From Paenibacillus barcinonensis (GTDB lineage Bacteria; Bacillota; Bacilli; Paenibacillales; Paenibacillaceae): a DNA stretch of 64,000 nt. The first letter of the stretch is position 1. Every line of letters begins with the position of its first letter. The position numbers and the translations under genes are program-made. Below the pieces are notes generated by a model. The model was not told where the DNA came from, made no database searches, and worked only from the letters and a program-made list of their open reading frames with translations. Location of the stretch: positions 420,296 to 484,295 of the forward strand of contig NZ_QJSW01000002.1 of assembly GCF_003217495.1 (NCBI RefSeq), given 5' to 3'. Of the stretch, positions 27,957-36,422 are shown one piece after another.

Positions 27957-28953
27957 AGGCTTCACCTCCTGCCCCGGCATGTTGCATGCCTCGCATCTTG
28001 CCGTCAGCCAGCTTGAAGCTCATGCCTCGGCTCGTCCGTTGCAGCAGCACATACCGCTGAAACATCTGCTCGGTTATTAACGTTCTCAAGGCAGGTCTGG
28101 CCGACAGCTCTGCCAGATCCCGACCGTGTGCAGTCGCGATAACGGAAACCCCTGCATGCAGAGCCTCCATCACCGCTTCGGCATCCTCCGGCCGGCCGAT
28201 CTCGTCCACAATGAGAACATCCGGCGACATTGAACGAAGCATCATCATCATGCCCTCTGCCTTCGGGCATCCATCCATGACATCTGTCCGTGGCCCAACA
28301 TCAAATCCGGGTACTCCCTTGTAGCTCCCTGCAATTTCAGAACGTTCATCCACAATGCCAACCTTTAACCTCGGGCGTATACCTTGTCTCATTTCGTTAC
28401 CGGACGCCAGCTTTGTACCACTGCTAATCTGTCTTGCCAGATCACGTAGCAACGTTGTCTTTCCTTGTTGAGGTGGAGACAAAATTAACGTATGCAGCAC
28501 TTGTCCGCTATTCATATCCAGCAGATAAGGAAGAACTGGGTCAGCGATGCCTTCAACTTCTCGGGCCACCCGAACGTTGAATCCGTTAATATCCCGTAAA
28601 TATTCTACACGCCCTCCACTCAGCACGGTTCGACCAGCAAGTCCAATTCGATGTCCGCCGGGAATCGTGATGAAACCTTTTCGTAGCTCCTCTTCCAAGG
28701 TATACAGGGAATGATTACTTATGAGATCAAGCAGTCTGTGCGTCACTTCCTTCTGGGGAATATACGCCTCTTCCGGTTTACCCGTCATCAAGCCCTCTGC
28801 CGTAAGAAAGTGGTAGGTGTTGCCCGCATTAATCTCCAGGGGTCTGCCTTCTCGAATACGAACTTCTTCCACTTGGTCCAATTGGGCAGGTGGCATTCTG
28901 CCTAAGATGGTTCGGATCGGTTCCGGAAAAAGGTCCCTCCATTTCACTTTCAT
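27949..28953 (-). CDS. spoIIIAA: stage III sporulation protein AA, secretion-type ATPase
   Basis: 334 residues. Walker A SPPQQGKTTLLRDLA, Walker B VLIVDEIGRPEDAEA, and the R-rich C-terminal motor part; related to type II/IV secretion ATPases. It powers the mother-cell side of the channel. Start ATG 28953 after TTGGAGGAG. First gene of the operon; a sigma-E-like promoter lies 65-95 bases upstream. Confidence 0.96.
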   Translation of the reverse strand: MKVKWRDLFPEPIRTILGRMPPAQLDQVEEVRIREGRPLEINAGNTYHFLTAEGLMTGKPEEAYIPQKEVTHRLLDLISNHSLYTLEEELRKGFITIPGGHRIGLAGRTVLSGGRVEYLRDINGFNVRVAREVEGIADPVLPYLLDMNSGQVLHTLILSPPQQGKTTLLRDLARQISSGTKLASGNEMRQGIRPRLKVGIVDERSEIAGSYKGVPGFDVGPRTDVMDGCPKAEGMMMMLRSMSPDVLIVDEIGRPEDAEAVMEALHAGVSVIATAHGRDLAELSARPALRTLITEQMFQRYVLLQRTSRGMSFKLADGKMRGMQHAGAGGEAFG

Positions 28954-29016
28954 GTGTAGGCTCCTCCAACTTTGTCATTCATCTTATTTTTCATCTCTGA
29001 CATTTGTTCATATCTC

Positions 29017-29046
29017 AAGTTTATGCCTGTACATTCATTTTATGAC
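29017..29046 (-). promoter_or_regulatory. candidate sigma-E promoter of the spoIIIA operon
   Basis: Minus strand: GTCATAAAA (-35 like) at 29038-29046, and CATAAACTT (-10 like, consensus CATACAHT) at 29017-29025, separated by 12-14 bases. Mother-cell sigma-E control is established for this operon in Bacillus. Confidence 0.5.
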
Positions 29047-29117
29047 GCTAAATCTATCAATTATCATCAGGGCTACTGCGAGGGTTGGAAGATAATATAT
29101 GCAAACAACGGTGCATA

Positions 29118-29160
29118 CCAAAAAGAGGTGTACCCTGCCCTATCGGCAACGGTACACCTC
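29118..29160 (-). terminator. terminator of lysC
   Basis: AGAGGTGTACC (29123-29133) pairs with GGTACACCTCT (29150-29160), perfect 11 bp, followed by TTTTT on the minus strand. Confidence 0.88.
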
Positions 29161-29185
29161 TTCATCAACCTATTTTTACAATCCG

Positions 29186-30439
29186 TTATCTGCGGACTTG
29201 CGGTCCACCGATCACAGCTTGCTCTTCTGTATCCAGATCATATGCTGTATGCAATGCTTTAATCACATCATGCAGCTTCTCTCCATCAATAACACAGGAA
29301 ACTTTAATTTCCGATGTGCTTACCATTTTGATGCTTACGCCTTCGCTGGAGATCACTTTAAACATTTTGGCAGCCACACCCGGATGACTTACCATACCTG
29401 CGCCTACAATCGAGATTTTAACCAGGTTCTCTTCGGAGGTTACTTCACGATATGGCAGGCGGCTGTGCAAGCCTTCAATGACATGCAATGCCTTTTCGCG
29501 ATCCGATAGCGCAACGGAGAACGAGAAGTCCGCTTTGCCATCCATCACGCCGCTCTGTACAATGATGTCTACATCGAGCTGCTCGGCAGCAAGTGCACCG
29601 AATACTTCAGCCAGCACACCAGGCACATCGGGTACTCCCAAAATGCTGATACGTGCTACATTTTTATCATATGCTATCCCACTTACCACTACGCCTTGTT
29701 CCATTGCTGCTTCCTCCTTAACAACCGTTCCTTCATTATGGTTAAAGCTTGATCTTACAATCAAAGGTACACCGGAATGCTTCGCGTACTCTACCGCACG
29801 AGGATGCAACACCGCTGCTCCAAGATTCGCAAGCTCCAGCATTTCGTCATAAGAAATTTCCTTCAGCTTGCGTGCCACTTTGACGATCCGTGGATCTGTG
29901 GAATAGATTCCGTCCACATCCGTATAAATTTCGCAAGCGTCGGCCTGAATGGCTGCGGCCAGTGCAACCGCTGTCGTATCCGAGCCGCCACGGCCCAAGG
30001 TGGTGATCTCACCATCTTCCGTCATGCCTTGGAAACCGGCTACAATAACAATATTGCCCTCAGCCAGAGCTGCTTTGACACGTTCAGGACGAATATCCTG
30101 AATGCGAGCCTTGCCGTGAACCGGCTCAGTGCGGAAACCGGCCTGCCATCCTGTGAAGGATACCGCCTTGCGTCCAAGTGCCTGTATAGCCATAGACAAT
30201 AACGAGATCGAAATCTGCTCTCCTGTTGTGAGCAGCATATCCATTTCACGAGCAGGCAGATCGCTGTTCAGCAGCTTTGCCTGATCAATCAAATCATCAG
30301 TTGTATCTCCCATGGCCGAAACCACGACAACACATTGATGTCCTTCATCCGCTTTTTCCACAACACGACCGGCTACACGCTTCATGCGCTCTGTATCTCC
30401 GACCGAGCTGCCCCCAAATTTCATGACGTACAATGACAA
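29186..30439 (-). CDS. lysC: aspartate kinase with C-terminal ACT domains
   Basis: 417 residues. L-aspartate + ATP to aspartyl phosphate, the entry to lysine, threonine, methionine and the diaminopimelate of wall and spore cortex. Kinase domain: MKFGGSSVGDTERM start, TTLGRGGSDTTAVALA; two ACT domains after residue 265 (ISILGVPDVPGVLAEVF, ISIVGAGMVSHPGVAAKMF), which resembles the lysine-sensitive type of Bacillus. TTG start at 30439 with GGGAGTGG 7 bases before. No L-box fold is evident in the short upstream region. It sits between spoIIIAA and efp with its own terminator, unlike Bacillus. Confidence 0.93.
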   Translation of the reverse strand: MSLYVMKFGGSSVGDTERMKRVAGRVVEKADEGHQCVVVVSAMGDTTDDLIDQAKLLNSDLPAREMDMLLTTGEQISISLLSMAIQALGRKAVSFTGWQAGFRTEPVHGKARIQDIRPERVKAALAEGNIVIVAGFQGMTEDGEITTLGRGGSDTTAVALAAAIQADACEIYTDVDGIYSTDPRIVKVARKLKEISYDEMLELANLGAAVLHPRAVEYAKHSGVPLIVRSSFNHNEGTVVKEEAAMEQGVVVSGIAYDKNVARISILGVPDVPGVLAEVFGALAAEQLDVDIIVQSGVMDGKADFSFSVALSDREKALHVIEGLHSRLPYREVTSEENLVKISIVGAGMVSHPGVAAKMFKVISSEGVSIKMVSTSEIKVSCVIDGEKLHDVIKALHTAYDLDTEEQAVIGGPQVRR

Positions 30440-30559
30440 CGCAAATCCACTCCCTACCTTGTGCAGTTATGCATAAATTGATGTCTTTCGTCATTATTCT
30501 CTCCGAGAAATGACTTTAACCCAGTATATTACGAAAGCGCCTGATAGGCTAATCTTTTT

Positions 30560-30597
30560 TCAAAAAAACCCTCTGCCGATGAGTGGCAAAGGGTTTT
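30560..30597 (-). terminator. terminator of efp
   Basis: AAAACCCTCTGCC (30565-30577) with GGCAAAGGGTTTT (30585-30597), then TTTTTTG on the minus strand. Confidence 0.88.
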
Positions 30598-30630
30598 CAT
30601 TCACGCTTAATAGCTTACAGCGTATGAAAG

Positions 30631-31188
30631 TTACGCACGGGAAGAGTATTTACCTTCACGTGTATCAATCAACAGCATATCGCCTTCGTTAATGAACAAA
30701 GGAACTTGAACGTTCAAGCCCGTTTCTACTTTAGCGTTTTTGGTAGCGCCTTGTGCTGTGTTCCCTTTAACGCTTGGCTCTGTTTCAATAACTTTCAGTT
30801 CAACGCTTGTAGGCAGGTCGATACCGAGAATTTCACCTTGGTAGCTGACGATTTTCACGTTCATGTTTTCTTTCAGGAAGTTCAATTCCCATTCCAGTTG
30901 ATCACTTGTCAACGTGAACTGATCATAAGTTTCGTTGTCCATAAACGTGTGCTCTGTGCCACTTGCATACAGGTAAGATACACCACGGTTCTCGATGATG
31001 GCACGACCGATTGTTTCGCCTGCACGGAATGTTTTTTCAACGGTATTGCCGTTACGCAAGTTTTTCAACTTAGAGCGTACGAAGGCAGCGCCTTTACCTG
31101 GTTTAACATGTTGGAAATCAAGTACGGTATAAATATCGTTGTCTACTTGTACGGTCAAGCCTGTTTTAAAATCGTTAACTGAAATCAC
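30631..31188 (-). CDS. efp: elongation factor P
   Basis: 185 residues, three beta-barrel domains. Relieves ribosome stalling at polyproline. The tip residue is Lys32 in [10 protein letters not shown], the position that is modified in Bacillus and Escherichia. GTG start at 31188 after AGGAGGG. Last gene of the aroQ-pepQ-efp run. Confidence 0.97.
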   Translation of the reverse strand: MISVNDFKTGLTVQVDNDIYTVLDFQHVKPGKGAAFVRSKLKNLRNGNTVEKTFRAGETIGRAIIENRGVSYLYASGTEHTFMDNETYDQFTLTSDQLEWELNFLKENMNVKIVSYQGEILGIDLPTSVELKVIETEPSVKGNTAQGATKNAKVETGLNVQVPLFINEGDMLLIDTREGKYSSRA

Positions 31189-31258
31189 AAAAAATCCCTC
31201 CTGGTATAAGTAAAAAGTGAGTGATATGAATTATTTCATATCTCAAGCAGCTGGCAGA

Positions 31259-32332
31259 TTATCCAATAACGGTGAACTTCTTGTCCGATTTCGTGAGGAT
31301 ATGGATACCTGTTTCGGTAATCACCACATCGTCCTCAATCCGTACACCGCCAAGTCCATCAATGTAAATCCCTGGTTCAACAGTAACCACCATGCCCGGT
31401 TTCAACACATCATCGCTGAGCTTGGACAGACGTGGAGCTTCATGAACTTCCATACCCAGACCGTGGCCCGTGCTGTGTCCAAACTGATCTCCGTATCCGT
31501 AGCCTGCAATGATATCCCGTGCAAGTGCATCTGCTTCCCGTCCGGTCATACCTGGTTTCAGATGCTCCAGCGTATGTAGCTGTGCTTCCAGTACAATATC
31601 ATAAATCTTGCGAAGCTCAGGAACAGGGTTGCCTGTAGCAACTGTACGTGTCAGGTCGGAGCAATATCCGTCCAGCAGCGCACCAAAGTCAAATGTAATG
31701 AGTTCGTCCTGTCCAATGACCTTGCTGCTTGCCACGCCGTGAGGCATTGCAGAGCGTTCACCCGAAGCGACAATGGTATCAAAGGAAGAACTCGTCGCTC
31801 CATGCTTGCGCATGAAAAACTCCATCTCCAGATCCACTTCACGTTCAGTCATGCCTGGTTTGGCAAATTGCAGAACGTGGCTGAACGTGGCATCAGCCAA
31901 GTCTGCCGCCCGCTGCATAACCGCAATTTCGTCCGCATCTTTAAACATGCGAAGCTGCTCTACCAACCCGGATACAGCTTTCAGCTTAACGGATTGCAGT
32001 ATTTCTACATAAGCAGCATGTGTACCGAATGTGACTGAATCCTGCTCAAAGCCTACTTCCTTGAGGTTAGCAGCTACGAGCAGATCCCGCACAGAATCCA
32101 TCGGTTTAACACCGTGCTCCAGCACGTTAAAACCTTTGGCTTGCAAGGATGCCTGCGCCATATAACGGAAATCAGTCAGCAGGTATGCTTCATTTTCCGT
32201 GATAAGCACATAGCCTGCCGAGCCCGTAAAGCCCGTCATATAACGACGGTTGATCGGATTTGTAATCAGCATTGCTTGTAGTTCACGCTCAGCCATCGCC
32301 TCGCGTAACTTGTGTACTCGTTTGTTTTCCAT
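31259..32332 (-). CDS. Xaa-Pro aminopeptidase/dipeptidase (M24B)
   Basis: 357 residues, pita-bread metallopeptidase. Metal ligands visible: Asp in FDFGALLDGYCSDLTRT (two Asp), His in GHSTGHGLGMEVHE, Glu in VTVEPGIYI and the final VRIEDDVVIT. The YqhT position next to efp and aroQ is conserved in Bacillales. GAAGGG before ATG. Cytosolic; recycles proline peptides. Confidence 0.93.
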   Translation of the reverse strand: MENKRVHKLREAMAERELQAMLITNPINRRYMTGFTGSAGYVLITENEAYLLTDFRYMAQASLQAKGFNVLEHGVKPMDSVRDLLVAANLKEVGFEQDSVTFGTHAAYVEILQSVKLKAVSGLVEQLRMFKDADEIAVMQRAADLADATFSHVLQFAKPGMTEREVDLEMEFFMRKHGATSSSFDTIVASGERSAMPHGVASSKVIGQDELITFDFGALLDGYCSDLTRTVATGNPVPELRKIYDIVLEAQLHTLEHLKPGMTGREADALARDIIAGYGYGDQFGHSTGHGLGMEVHEAPRLSKLSDDVLKPGMVVTVEPGIYIDGLGGVRIEDDVVITETGIHILTKSDKKFTVIG

Positions 32333-32371
32333 CGGTAACCCTTCTTTCTCTCACATTCCCGGGTTCCCGGC

Positions 32372-32815
32372 TCAGGTTTGTTTGTCCAGATGACGCACGA
32401 GAGCCAGCAATCCCAGTTCATAGCTTACTTCGCCAAATCCGGCAATCTGCCCGATCGTTTCTGCTGCAAGCACTGAATGATGTCTGAACGCTTCGCGTGC
32501 ATGAATGTTGGATAGATGAACCTCCACGGTAGGAACCTTCACGGCATTGATTGCATCACGTATAGCATAGCTGTAGTGGGTAAACGCCCCGGCATTCAAT
32601 ATGATCCCGTCTGTCTCACCCAGAGCAGCATGAATGCGGTCAATGATGTCCCCTTCATGGTTGGATTGATAAAAAGCGATGGAGACACCCAATTGCTCTG
32701 CCTGTCTGCGAATGTTGTCTTCAATATCCTTCAGACTCATCGTGCCGTAGATGCCTGGTTCACGAACTCCAAGCATGTTCAGGTTTGGGCCATTGATCAC
32801 AATAATTCGTTTCAT
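32372..32815 (-). CDS. aroQ: 3-dehydroquinate dehydratase, type II
   Basis: 147 residues, the usual size. Shikimate pathway. Signature IIVINGPNLNMLGVREPGIYG with catalytic Tyr, NHEGDIIDRIH, ILNAGAFTHYSYAIRDA and VHLSNIHARE with catalytic His. ATG 32815 after GGGTGGAG; the longer frame to 32845 is rejected because it covers the ribosome site. Confidence 0.97.
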   Translation of the reverse strand: MKRIIVINGPNLNMLGVREPGIYGTMSLKDIEDNIRRQAEQLGVSIAFYQSNHEGDIIDRIHAALGETDGIILNAGAFTHYSYAIRDAINAVKVPTVEVHLSNIHAREAFRHHSVLAAETIGQIAGFGEVSYELGLLALVRHLDKQT

Positions 32816-32892
32816 TGCTTCTCCACCCTCTCTGCAAATAACCATCTGCTATTTTAACACAGCCATTGCCGGATTGAGAAGCTTTTTTGCGT

Positions 32893-33504
32893 CTAGGCTC
32901 CGGCGTGCTCCGGCTCCCTTTTTCGTTCGTCCGTATACTCCATTGCCACGGTATAACCAATAAACAAGCCCCAGAGCAGGAAGAAGCAGATTTCCGTAAT
33001 GATAGAATCCCATGTCAACCGATTCAGCGGCTTCATCATCCCGAGCTTGGGACCTACCAAAACAAAGAGAATCACCCACCAAACGATGCCATACACCATG
33101 CCCGGAAAAGGCCCTTTTAATTTTCGGATAGTAAAGGTGTATAACAGGCTAGTCAACATCGAAAACAGTATGAAACACAGCCATCCGGTTAGATGCCCTG
33201 CCGGAGTATAAATATACTCATGTTTAAAAAACGGCTCAGCCAGAAACCCGACAGGCACTACAGTAAAATGCAGCAGATGGAACAGCCAGTGGATGCCGCC
33301 CCAGATCAAACCGGCAAAGAACCCCAGCTCCAGTGCAAAGGAGAACGGATTCGTATAATAGTGTGCATCTCCCTGCTTGGGAGTCGAACGCCGTCCCATC
33401 ACCTTGTCATCTCTTTTATGCGGACGCTGCCGCTGAGAGCTCTGGTCTGTTTTTTCATCGTGGCGATCACGACCTGACATTCCCTCGTCATTATAATCCG
33501 TCAT
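32893..33504 (-). CDS. YqhR-like integral membrane protein
   Basis: 203 residues. Charged hydrophilic N-terminus (about 1-50, rich in Asp, Arg, Lys) followed by four membrane helices (LELGFFAGLIWGGIHWLFHLLHF etc.). Conserved beside aroQ and yqhQ in Bacillales; function unknown. ATG 33504 follows AAGGGGAC; the frame runs to 33552. Confidence 0.8.
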   Translation of the reverse strand: MTDYNDEGMSGRDRHDEKTDQSSQRQRPHKRDDKVMGRRSTPKQGDAHYYTNPFSFALELGFFAGLIWGGIHWLFHLLHFTVVPVGFLAEPFFKHEYIYTPAGHLTGWLCFILFSMLTSLLYTFTIRKLKGPFPGMVYGIVWWVILFVLVGPKLGMMKPLNRLTWDSIITEICFFLLWGLFIGYTVAMEYTDERKREPEHAGA

Positions 33505-33717
33505 GCTTAACGTCCCCTTCTTTGTCATGTGCTCTTGCGATATGCTAGACATTTTCTCACAGTTCTAGGGCGTAGTATGTTCAAAAAAGGACAATCTTAA
33601 CAGCATCACCTGCGGATTACCTCGTAAACTAGAAATTGCTCACAAAATTCGATACAATAAGGATATTAAACTGCCTTTCACTGTAAAGGCGTAGAACAGA
33701 ATAGGAAGGTGAATGAT

Positions 33718-34710
33718 TTGCCTCAACAATCCAAGCCTGTCAGCTACGGGGGGCAAGCTGTCATTGAAGGTGTAATGTTTGGCGGAAAACACGTTAACGT
33801 TACAGCTGTTCGTAGAAAAGACGGCGAAATTACGTATCTGGAAGTTCCCAAGCAAGACAAGTCCTGGGTCATGAAATTGCGGCGGATTCCGTTATTGCGA
33901 GGAATTGTCAGCATTATAGATTCAAGTGTCAAGGGCAGCAAACATCTAAATTACTCTGCTGACGCTTATGCTGATGATGAACTGGAGCCGGAAGAAAAGG
34001 CCAAACAAGAAGAGAAGCAAGGTTCCGGCTGGAGCCTTAGTATGATCATTGGTGTGACCGCTGTAGCCATTCTTTCCTTCCTTTTTGGCAAAATTGTGCT
34101 GACGTTGCTTCCTGTTGTGATCGAGGACTTCTTATTTAAAAATGCATTCAACAATCAATTTTTGCATAATGTATTGGAAGGTGTTATCAAGCTGATTCTG
34201 CTGCTCGCCTATCTGTGGTTAATCTCACAAACACCGATGATTAAACGTCTGTTCCAATATCATGGAGCAGAGCATAAAGTTATCAGTGCTTATGAAGCCG
34301 GAGAAGAACTGACACCTGAAAATGTGCAAAAATACAGCAGACTGCATTATCGCTGCGGAAGCAGCTTTATCATGCTGACTGTAATTATCGGTATATTCCT
34401 GTATTCTGTATTTACTTATGACAGTCTGTGGGAACGTATGGGCCAGCGTCTGCTCCTGCTTCCGGTAGTATTAGGAGTTTCATTTGAACTTCTCAAAATC
34501 ACGAATTCGCTTCGTGATATTCCTGTCCTTCGTTATCTCGGATATCCAGGTCTCTGGCTGCAACTGCTCACCACCAAAGAACCGACAAATGCACAAGTGG
34601 AGGTTTCCATCGCATCGTTTAATCGCATGCGTGAACTGGATGCCAAGCTCGCGAACGTCTCTACGGCAACTGAAGTTCCTGTAGCTACATTTGATCCTGT
34701 GAAAGGGTGA
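33718..34710 (+). CDS. DUF1385 family membrane protein (YqhQ)
   Basis: 330 residues. Starts PQQSKPVSYGGQAVIEGVMFGG, the DUF1385 hallmark, followed by several membrane helices and the conserved YHGAEHKVISAYEAGEELTPE segment in outline, LHYRCGSSF. Recent work links YqhQ-type proteins in Bacillus to resistance against membrane-targeting stress, but the reaction is not known. TTG 33718 lies 7 bases after AGGAAGG; an upstream GTG at 33709 overlaps that site. Divergent from yqhR. Confidence 0.85.
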   Translation: MPQQSKPVSYGGQAVIEGVMFGGKHVNVTAVRRKDGEITYLEVPKQDKSWVMKLRRIPLLRGIVSIIDSSVKGSKHLNYSADAYADDELEPEEKAKQEEKQGSGWSLSMIIGVTAVAILSFLFGKIVLTLLPVVIEDFLFKNAFNNQFLHNVLEGVIKLILLLAYLWLISQTPMIKRLFQYHGAEHKVISAYEAGEELTPENVQKYSRLHYRCGSSFIMLTVIIGIFLYSVFTYDSLWERMGQRLLLLPVVLGVSFELLKITNSLRDIPVLRYLGYPGLWLQLLTTKEPTNAQVEVSIASFNRMRELDAKLANVSTATEVPVATFDPVKG

Positions 34711-34715
34711 ATGAT

Positions 34716-35051
34716 ATGAATAAGCAGGCCATTGTATTCTGGACGGTAATCATACTGGCTACTTTTGGAATTATCGGTATATTGGGCAGAGCTTCCTTGT
34801 CCAGTATTCTTATCCCTCTGATCGTGTTCGGAGTTGTGTTCCTGTTGTACAAATATCCGCCTGCACGTTGGTCACGCAAAGCCAAGACACCCAAGATCAA
34901 ACCTTCGGCTAAAACGATGGCTAAAGTGAATGCACAGAATAATGCTTCTGCCCGGAAAAGCAGCTCTTCCAGAAAACGCAAGGATTACCCTTTCCAGGTC
35001 ATCCAGGGACAGAAGGGCAAGAGCGAAGAGGATATTCCAAAATATCATTAA
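34716..35051 (+). CDS. small membrane protein with basic tail
   Basis: 111 residues. Two membrane helices (AIVFWTVIILATFGIIGILG and SILIPLIVFGVVFLLY) followed by a strongly basic, Lys/Ser/Arg-rich tail (about 55-95). ATG 34716 is 5 bases past the yqhQ stop and uses AAAGGGTG within its end, so the two are cotranscribed. A family of this kind is common next to yqhQ in Paenibacillus-like genomes; function unknown. Confidence 0.75.
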   Translation: MNKQAIVFWTVIILATFGIIGILGRASLSSILIPLIVFGVVFLLYKYPPARWSRKAKTPKIKPSAKTMAKVNAQNNASARKSSSSRKRKDYPFQVIQGQKGKSEEDIPKYH

Positions 35052-35081
35052 TTTCATCCATTCCTCTTGCACATATACTCC

Positions 35082-35122
35082 AAAAAAAGCAATTCTCACC
35101 TTGGTGGGAATTGCTTTTTTTT
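35082..35122 (+). terminator. terminator after yqhQ operon (bidirectional)
   Basis: AGCAATTCTCACC (35088-35100) with GGTGGGAATTGCT (35103-35115), flanked by A7 and T8. Confidence 0.88.
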
Positions 35123-35210
35123 GGCATACCGCTCCTGCATCTACAATAAAAAGCTGGATTGGCGGGCATGGACATATACTGTCTGCAATCATTAAACTTT
35201 AGCTCGTTTT

Positions 35211-36212
35211 TCATACGGGAAGCAGAGGCAGAGCATCTGCTTTTTTCTTCCGCTGCTCTTTGCGCTGTTTCTCTAATTGCTCATTGTATATTTTCATATT
35301 CCAGGCATTGAAAAACTCTCTACCTGCAACGAGGCCAGAGCGAAACAAATTTGTGCTTTCCTGAACTGACAAATTAAACTGTGTCGGTTTGATGCCCAGC
35401 GTAGGAATTTTGACGGTACGGAATCGGTTAATCTGCTCGATGTAGCGCTCATCATGTGCAGTAAGCATCGTTTCAACCAGCGCCTGCAGCATAGTAAGCG
35501 GTCCTTTGATTCGTGCGGGCTCCACTTCGTTCTTGCCCACCATCTTAAAGCCAACAACCGGAATGATCCCCCCGCCTTCTTCTGAGCGCTCTCCGTCAAA
35601 CAGCCATAGCGGAAAATTACTGAGCAGTCCTCCATCCACTACATATACAAACTGGTCCGGGAAAGGAAGACCTTTAGACATTACGGGTGACTTGCGTATG
35701 ATCACTGGATCAAAAAAGTAAGGTATGCTGCAGCTCATGCGTACCGCTTTGGCCACTTCCAGCTTGGACGGTTCAATACCGAACCGACGAATATCATCTG
35801 GCAGCACAAGAATACTGCCGTTGGAAATATCGGAAGCAGTAATGAGCAGCTTGCCCGATGGCAAGTCAGCGAAGGTGCGTATTCCTTTCTGTTGCAGCAT
35901 CTTGCGAATCCACGACTCAAGCGCTTCTCCTGAGTAAAGTCCTTTTTTCAAAAAAAGTCTTGCCGCAGGTCCAATCCAACGTGTATTAAATATTGCTGAG
36001 CGCTGCAGCAGCGAAGCAAACGGTGTACTTTCAATAATAACCTTCATTTCCTCAGCCCGATAACCTGCCGCAAGCAGAGCTGCAACGATCGAGCCGGATG
36101 ATGTGCCGGCTACTCGATTAAATTGAACTCCGCAGTCCTGCGCTCCCTGCACCGCACCTGCAAGCGAAATGCCTTTCACGCCTCCGCCCTCAAACACTCC
36201 GTTAATTAACAT
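35211..36212 (-). CDS. patatin-like phospholipase
   Basis: 333 residues from ATG 36212 (MLINGVFEGGGVKGISLAG). Patatin features: oxyanion loop EGGGVKG, nucleophile Ser in GTSSGS, and the catalytic Asp in VDGGLLSNFP; predicted acyl hydrolase acting on membrane lipids. C-terminus is Lys/Arg-rich (EQLEKQRKEQRKKKAD). The frame is open up to 36317, but the upstream segment has no ribosome site and is not family-like. The ribosome site itself lies in the 3' arm of a terminator-like hairpin, see the separate entry. Neighbour upstream on the strand is a secreted glycosidase. Confidence 0.88.
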   Translation of the reverse strand: MLINGVFEGGGVKGISLAGAVQGAQDCGVQFNRVAGTSSGSIVAALLAAGYRAEEMKVIIESTPFASLLQRSAIFNTRWIGPAARLFLKKGLYSGEALESWIRKMLQQKGIRTFADLPSGKLLITASDISNGSILVLPDDIRRFGIEPSKLEVAKAVRMSCSIPYFFDPVIIRKSPVMSKGLPFPDQFVYVVDGGLLSNFPLWLFDGERSEEGGGIIPVVGFKMVGKNEVEPARIKGPLTMLQALVETMLTAHDERYIEQINRFRTVKIPTLGIKPTQFNLSVQESTNLFRSGLVAGREFFNAWNMKIYNEQLEKQRKEQRKKKADALPLLPV

Positions 36213-36272
36213 AAAAAACCCCCGTTCTCCAGGCAGCCATGCTTCTACTGCCACTGTATGAGAACAGGGGTT
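36213..36272 (-). promoter_or_regulatory. terminator-like hairpin covering the patatin ribosome site
   Basis: On the minus strand AACCCCTGTTCTC (36260-36272) pairs with GAGAACGGGGGTT (36217-36229), 13 bp with one G-U pair, plus an inner GGCAG/CTGCC stem; six T follow and run straight into the ATG at 36212. It either ends transcripts from the upstream gene, or hides the GGAGAACGGGGG ribosome site. Confidence 0.7.
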
Positions 36273-36422
36273 GTTCATATAACTGTTATATTGAACTAAA
36301 GATTTTACACCATCCACTCCGATAACTGAACAACCTGGAAAGTAGCTGTTATGCCCAGATTTTTCGGGTTCCCTTTTCCATTCAATTTATATAGATAGAT
36401 GGATAAGATCATTTTTGATGTG

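Noticed and set aside
30440..30560. Lysine riboswitch before lysC
   Set aside because: Only about 120 bases separate lysC from the efp terminator and no L-box core could be recognised.
36213..36317. Upstream extension of the patatin frame
   Set aside because: No ribosome site and the translated segment runs through the hairpin; family proteins begin near MLINGVFEGGG.
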